Shown here: piece by piece, positions 7,354 through 8,512 of the stretch
Numbering within the stretch: the stretch's first letter is position 1
Layout of the letters: each line of letters starts with the position of its first letter
Source of the DNA: Bacteroidales bacterium
GTDB lineage: Bacteria > Bacteroidota > Bacteroidia > Bacteroidales > UBA7960
DNA: 8,512 nt
NCBI GenBank assembly: GCA_007132395.1
Contig: SLOR01000355.1
Coordinates: forward strand, 1 to 8,512
Reading direction: 5' to 3'
Translations under genes and position numbers: made by a program
The notes under the pieces: generated by a model
Databases searched by the model: none
What the model saw: only the letters and a program-made list of their open reading frames with translations
What the model was told of the DNA's origin: nothing

Positions 7354-7902
7354 ATGGATTTAAGTAAGATAATGGCCATTTCCGGCAAAGGCGGTCTTTT
7401 CAAAATTGTTTCTCAGACCAAGGGAGGACTGATAGTAGAATCGTTGACCGATGGGAAGAAAATGCCTGTTTTTGCCACGCATCGCTCTTCTGTATTGGAA
7501 GACATCAGTATGTTTACTTACACCGAGGACATACCTTTGAAGGATGTATTGTGGAGTATTCATCAGAAGGAAGAAGGCAAAAAAGCATCCATTGACCTGA
7601 AAGCAGATGGCAAGCAACTGTTCGATTATTTCGAATCAGTATTGCCCGATTTCGATAGAGACAGAGTATATCCCAGCGATGTGAAAAAAGTGCTGCAGTG
7701 GTACAACATGTTATTGGAACATGAGCTCATCAGCGAACCTGTTGAAGAAGAGCAACAGCCGGAAGGTCAGGAAGAAGCCTCAGCTGATAAAAAGGAAGAA
7801 AAACCAAAGGCCACCAAAAAGAAAGCAGCCCCCAAAGTTGCAGGATCTGTAAAGAAGTCAGCAGCTCCCAAGACCACTTCTTCCAAAACCCAGAAGAAAT
7901 AA
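7354..7902 (+). CDS. DUF5606 domain protein with acidic/basic C-terminal tail
   Basis: Conserved Bacteroidota protein of unknown function; I recognise the DUF5606 family from its core pattern. The 182 residues fall into three parts. Residues 1-125 form the conserved domain, with an N-terminal block containing GKGGLFKIVSQ, GGLIVESL and KMPVFATHRSSVLEDI, and a second block VLPDFDRDRVYPSDVKKVLQWYN (97-118). Residues about 127-149 are acidic (Glu/Gln-rich). Residues 150-182 are basic and low in complexity, with 12 lysines in 33 residues, no acidic residue and two AAPK repeats, resembling histone H1-type tails. No signal peptide or membrane segment is visible, so it is probably cytosolic. The basic tail suggests nucleic-acid or ribosome contact, but that is inference. 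It appears to be a single-gene unit with its own promoter and a structured 3' spacer. Confidence 0.88.
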   Translation: MDLSKIMAISGKGGLFKIVSQTKGGLIVESLTDGKKMPVFATHRSSVLEDISMFTYTEDIPLKDVLWSIHQKEEGKKASIDLKADGKQLFDYFESVLPDFDRDRVYPSDVKKVLQWYNMLLEHELISEPVEEEQQPEGQEEASADKKEEKPKATKKKAAPKVAGSVKKSAAPKTTSSKTQKK

Positions 7903-7925
7903 AACCCACCGGACCCGGAATAAAC

Positions 7926-7936
7926 ACCTGTCAGGT
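7926..7936. repeat. ACCTG inverted repeat (first of two)
   Basis: ACCTGTCAGGT is a perfect 11-bp inverted repeat around a central T, on the 5' side of the large loop upstream of pyrD. As DNA it has the form of an operator half-site pair; as RNA only ACCT/AGGT could close, over three bases. The same ACCTG unit returns in mirrored order at 7983-7997. Confidence 0.35.
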
Positions 7937-7982
7937 CTGGTTTTGCAATCAATGGGAGTAATGCAACAACAAGCAATTGAAG

Positions 7983-7997
7983 CAGGTTAAATACCTG
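7983..7997. repeat. CAGGT...ACCTG inverted repeat (second of two)
   Basis: CAGGT-taaat-ACCTG is the core of the 8-bp hairpin at 7980-8000. Its arms are complementary to, and could swap partners with, those of the inverted repeat at 7926-7936, so two mutually exclusive pairings are possible in the RNA. No T-tract follows, so it is not a terminator on its own. Confidence 0.4.
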
Positions 7998-8057
7998 TTT
8001 GTACAGACACGGCAAATATTTCGGGTCCTTTTTTATTTTCCCTTCAATTTCACACGG

Positions 8058-8512
8058 ATGTACCAATATTTCTTAAGACCTGTTTTGTTTCTTTTCCCCC
8101 CCGAACGGGTACACCACTGGGTGGTAAACGGGCTGCATTTGGCATTTGCCATTCCGGGCATAAAAGCCCTGGTGAAAAAATGCTACACCCTTGAAAACAA
8201 ACAACTGGAAACGGAAGTATTCGGTATAAAATTTCCCAATAAGGTAGGGCTGGCCGCCGGTTTCGACAAGCAGGCCAACATCTACAACCATTTGTCGGCT
8301 TTTGGTTTCGGACACATTGAAATTGGAACCGTAAACCCCCTGCCCCAGCCCGGCAACCCCAGGCCACGGCTGTTTCGCCTTAAAAAGGACCAGGCACTCA
8401 TCAACCGCATGGGGTTCAACAACCCCGGCGTGGATGTTTTCGTAAATAACCTGCGCAAGCATAAGCCGGGTGTGATTATCGGCGGAAACATTGGAAAAAA
8501 CACCCTTACGCC
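8058..8512 (+). CDS. pyrD: Dihydroorotate dehydrogenase (quinone), class 2, N-terminal part
   Basis: Fourth step of de novo pyrimidine synthesis: oxidises dihydroorotate to orotate with FMN and passes electrons to membrane quinone. The reading frame is open from the ATG to the window edge (151 full codons), so roughly the last half of the usual ~340 residues is missing. Residues 1-40 match the short helical N-terminal extension of class 2 enzymes (MYQYFLRPVLF, then PPERVHHW), which docks on the membrane and admits quinone. Then come the barrel landmarks GLAAGFDK (64-71, K71 at the FMN/substrate lysine), IEIGTVNPLPQPGNP (87-101), PRLFRL (103-108), INRMGFNNPGVD (115-126) and GGNIGKN near the edge. 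The catalytic serine of class 2 enzymes would lie beyond the window. The start is fixed by end-to-end agreement with E. coli PyrD; no Shine-Dalgarno is present. A respiratory quinone pool is implied. Confidence 0.95.
   Translation, partial: MYQYFLRPVLFLFPPERVHHWVVNGLHLAFAIPGIKALVKKCYTLENKQLETEVFGIKFPNKVGLAAGFDKQANIYNHLSAFGFGHIEIGTVNPLPQPGNPRPRLFRLKKDQALINRMGFNNPGVDVFVNNLRKHKPGVIIGGNIGKNTLT

Larger units (their letters stand above)
7911..8034 (+). terminator. Long-range terminator-like stem enclosing a branched RNA structure
   Basis: GGACCCGGAATA (7911-7922) pairs with TATTTCGGGTCC (8017-8028) over 12 bp, with one G·T pair, and is followed directly by TTTTTT (8029-8034). This looks like an intrinsic terminator, but its loop is 94 nt. 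The loop contains compatible nested stems: GTCTG/CAGAC (7935-7939/8004-8008), TTGCA/TGCAA (7943-7947/7962-7966) and an 8-bp AAGCAGGT/ACCTGTTT hairpin (7980-7987/7993-8000) over taaat. It starts 8 bp after the DUF5606 stop and ends 23 bp before pyrD. It may simply be the DUF5606 terminator, or a pyrD leader attenuator, or a small structured RNA. Pairing was worked out by eye, not by energy folding. Confidence 0.5.

Noticed and set aside
8050..8462. Two overlapping minus-strand open frames (105 and 129 codons) at the right end
   Set aside because: The plus strand here encodes unmistakable PyrD from 8058 to the edge; these are its antisense shadows.

Overview
The window looks like an ordinary core-genome segment of a Bacteroidota (Bacteroidetes) chromosome. 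The evidence is a DUF5606-family gene, which belongs to that phylum; start codons with no Shine-Dalgarno sequence behind A/T-rich leaders; promoter -7 elements of the form TAnnTTTG followed by CA; a YidC with a large periplasmic domain and a lysine in the hydrophilic groove; and moderate GC content by eye. All six genes lie on the + strand. No mobile element, CRISPR array, tRNA or rRNA was seen.

Layout: 1-193 is the pyrG leader. 194-1822 is pyrG (CTP synthase). A 101-bp spacer with a good -7 element and a leader hairpin leads into yidC (membrane insertase, 1924-3852), which ends at a clear intrinsic terminator (3867-3894). purB (adenylosuccinate lyase, 3944-5302) follows, then after 58 bp an MsbA-like ABC exporter (5361-7184). 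A 169-bp spacer with a 12-bp palindrome, a weak hairpin and a -7 element precedes the DUF5606 gene (7354-7902). The 155-bp spacer after it holds the most unusual structure of the window: a 12-bp stem plus T-tract closing over about 94 nt of nested hairpins. pyrD (class 2 dihydroorotate dehydrogenase, from 8058) is cut by the window edge.

Functionally the segment combines nucleotide synthesis (pyrG, pyrD for pyrimidines; purB for purines) with envelope biogenesis (YidC for inner-membrane proteins, the MsbA-like exporter for lipids or other amphiphiles). Likely transcription units are pyrG; yidC; purB with the exporter; the DUF5606 gene; and pyrD, possibly with genes beyond the edge.

I see no new multi-gene system. 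The points most worth checking are the structured DUF5606-pyrD spacer and the DUF5606 protein with its acidic and then histone-like basic tail.
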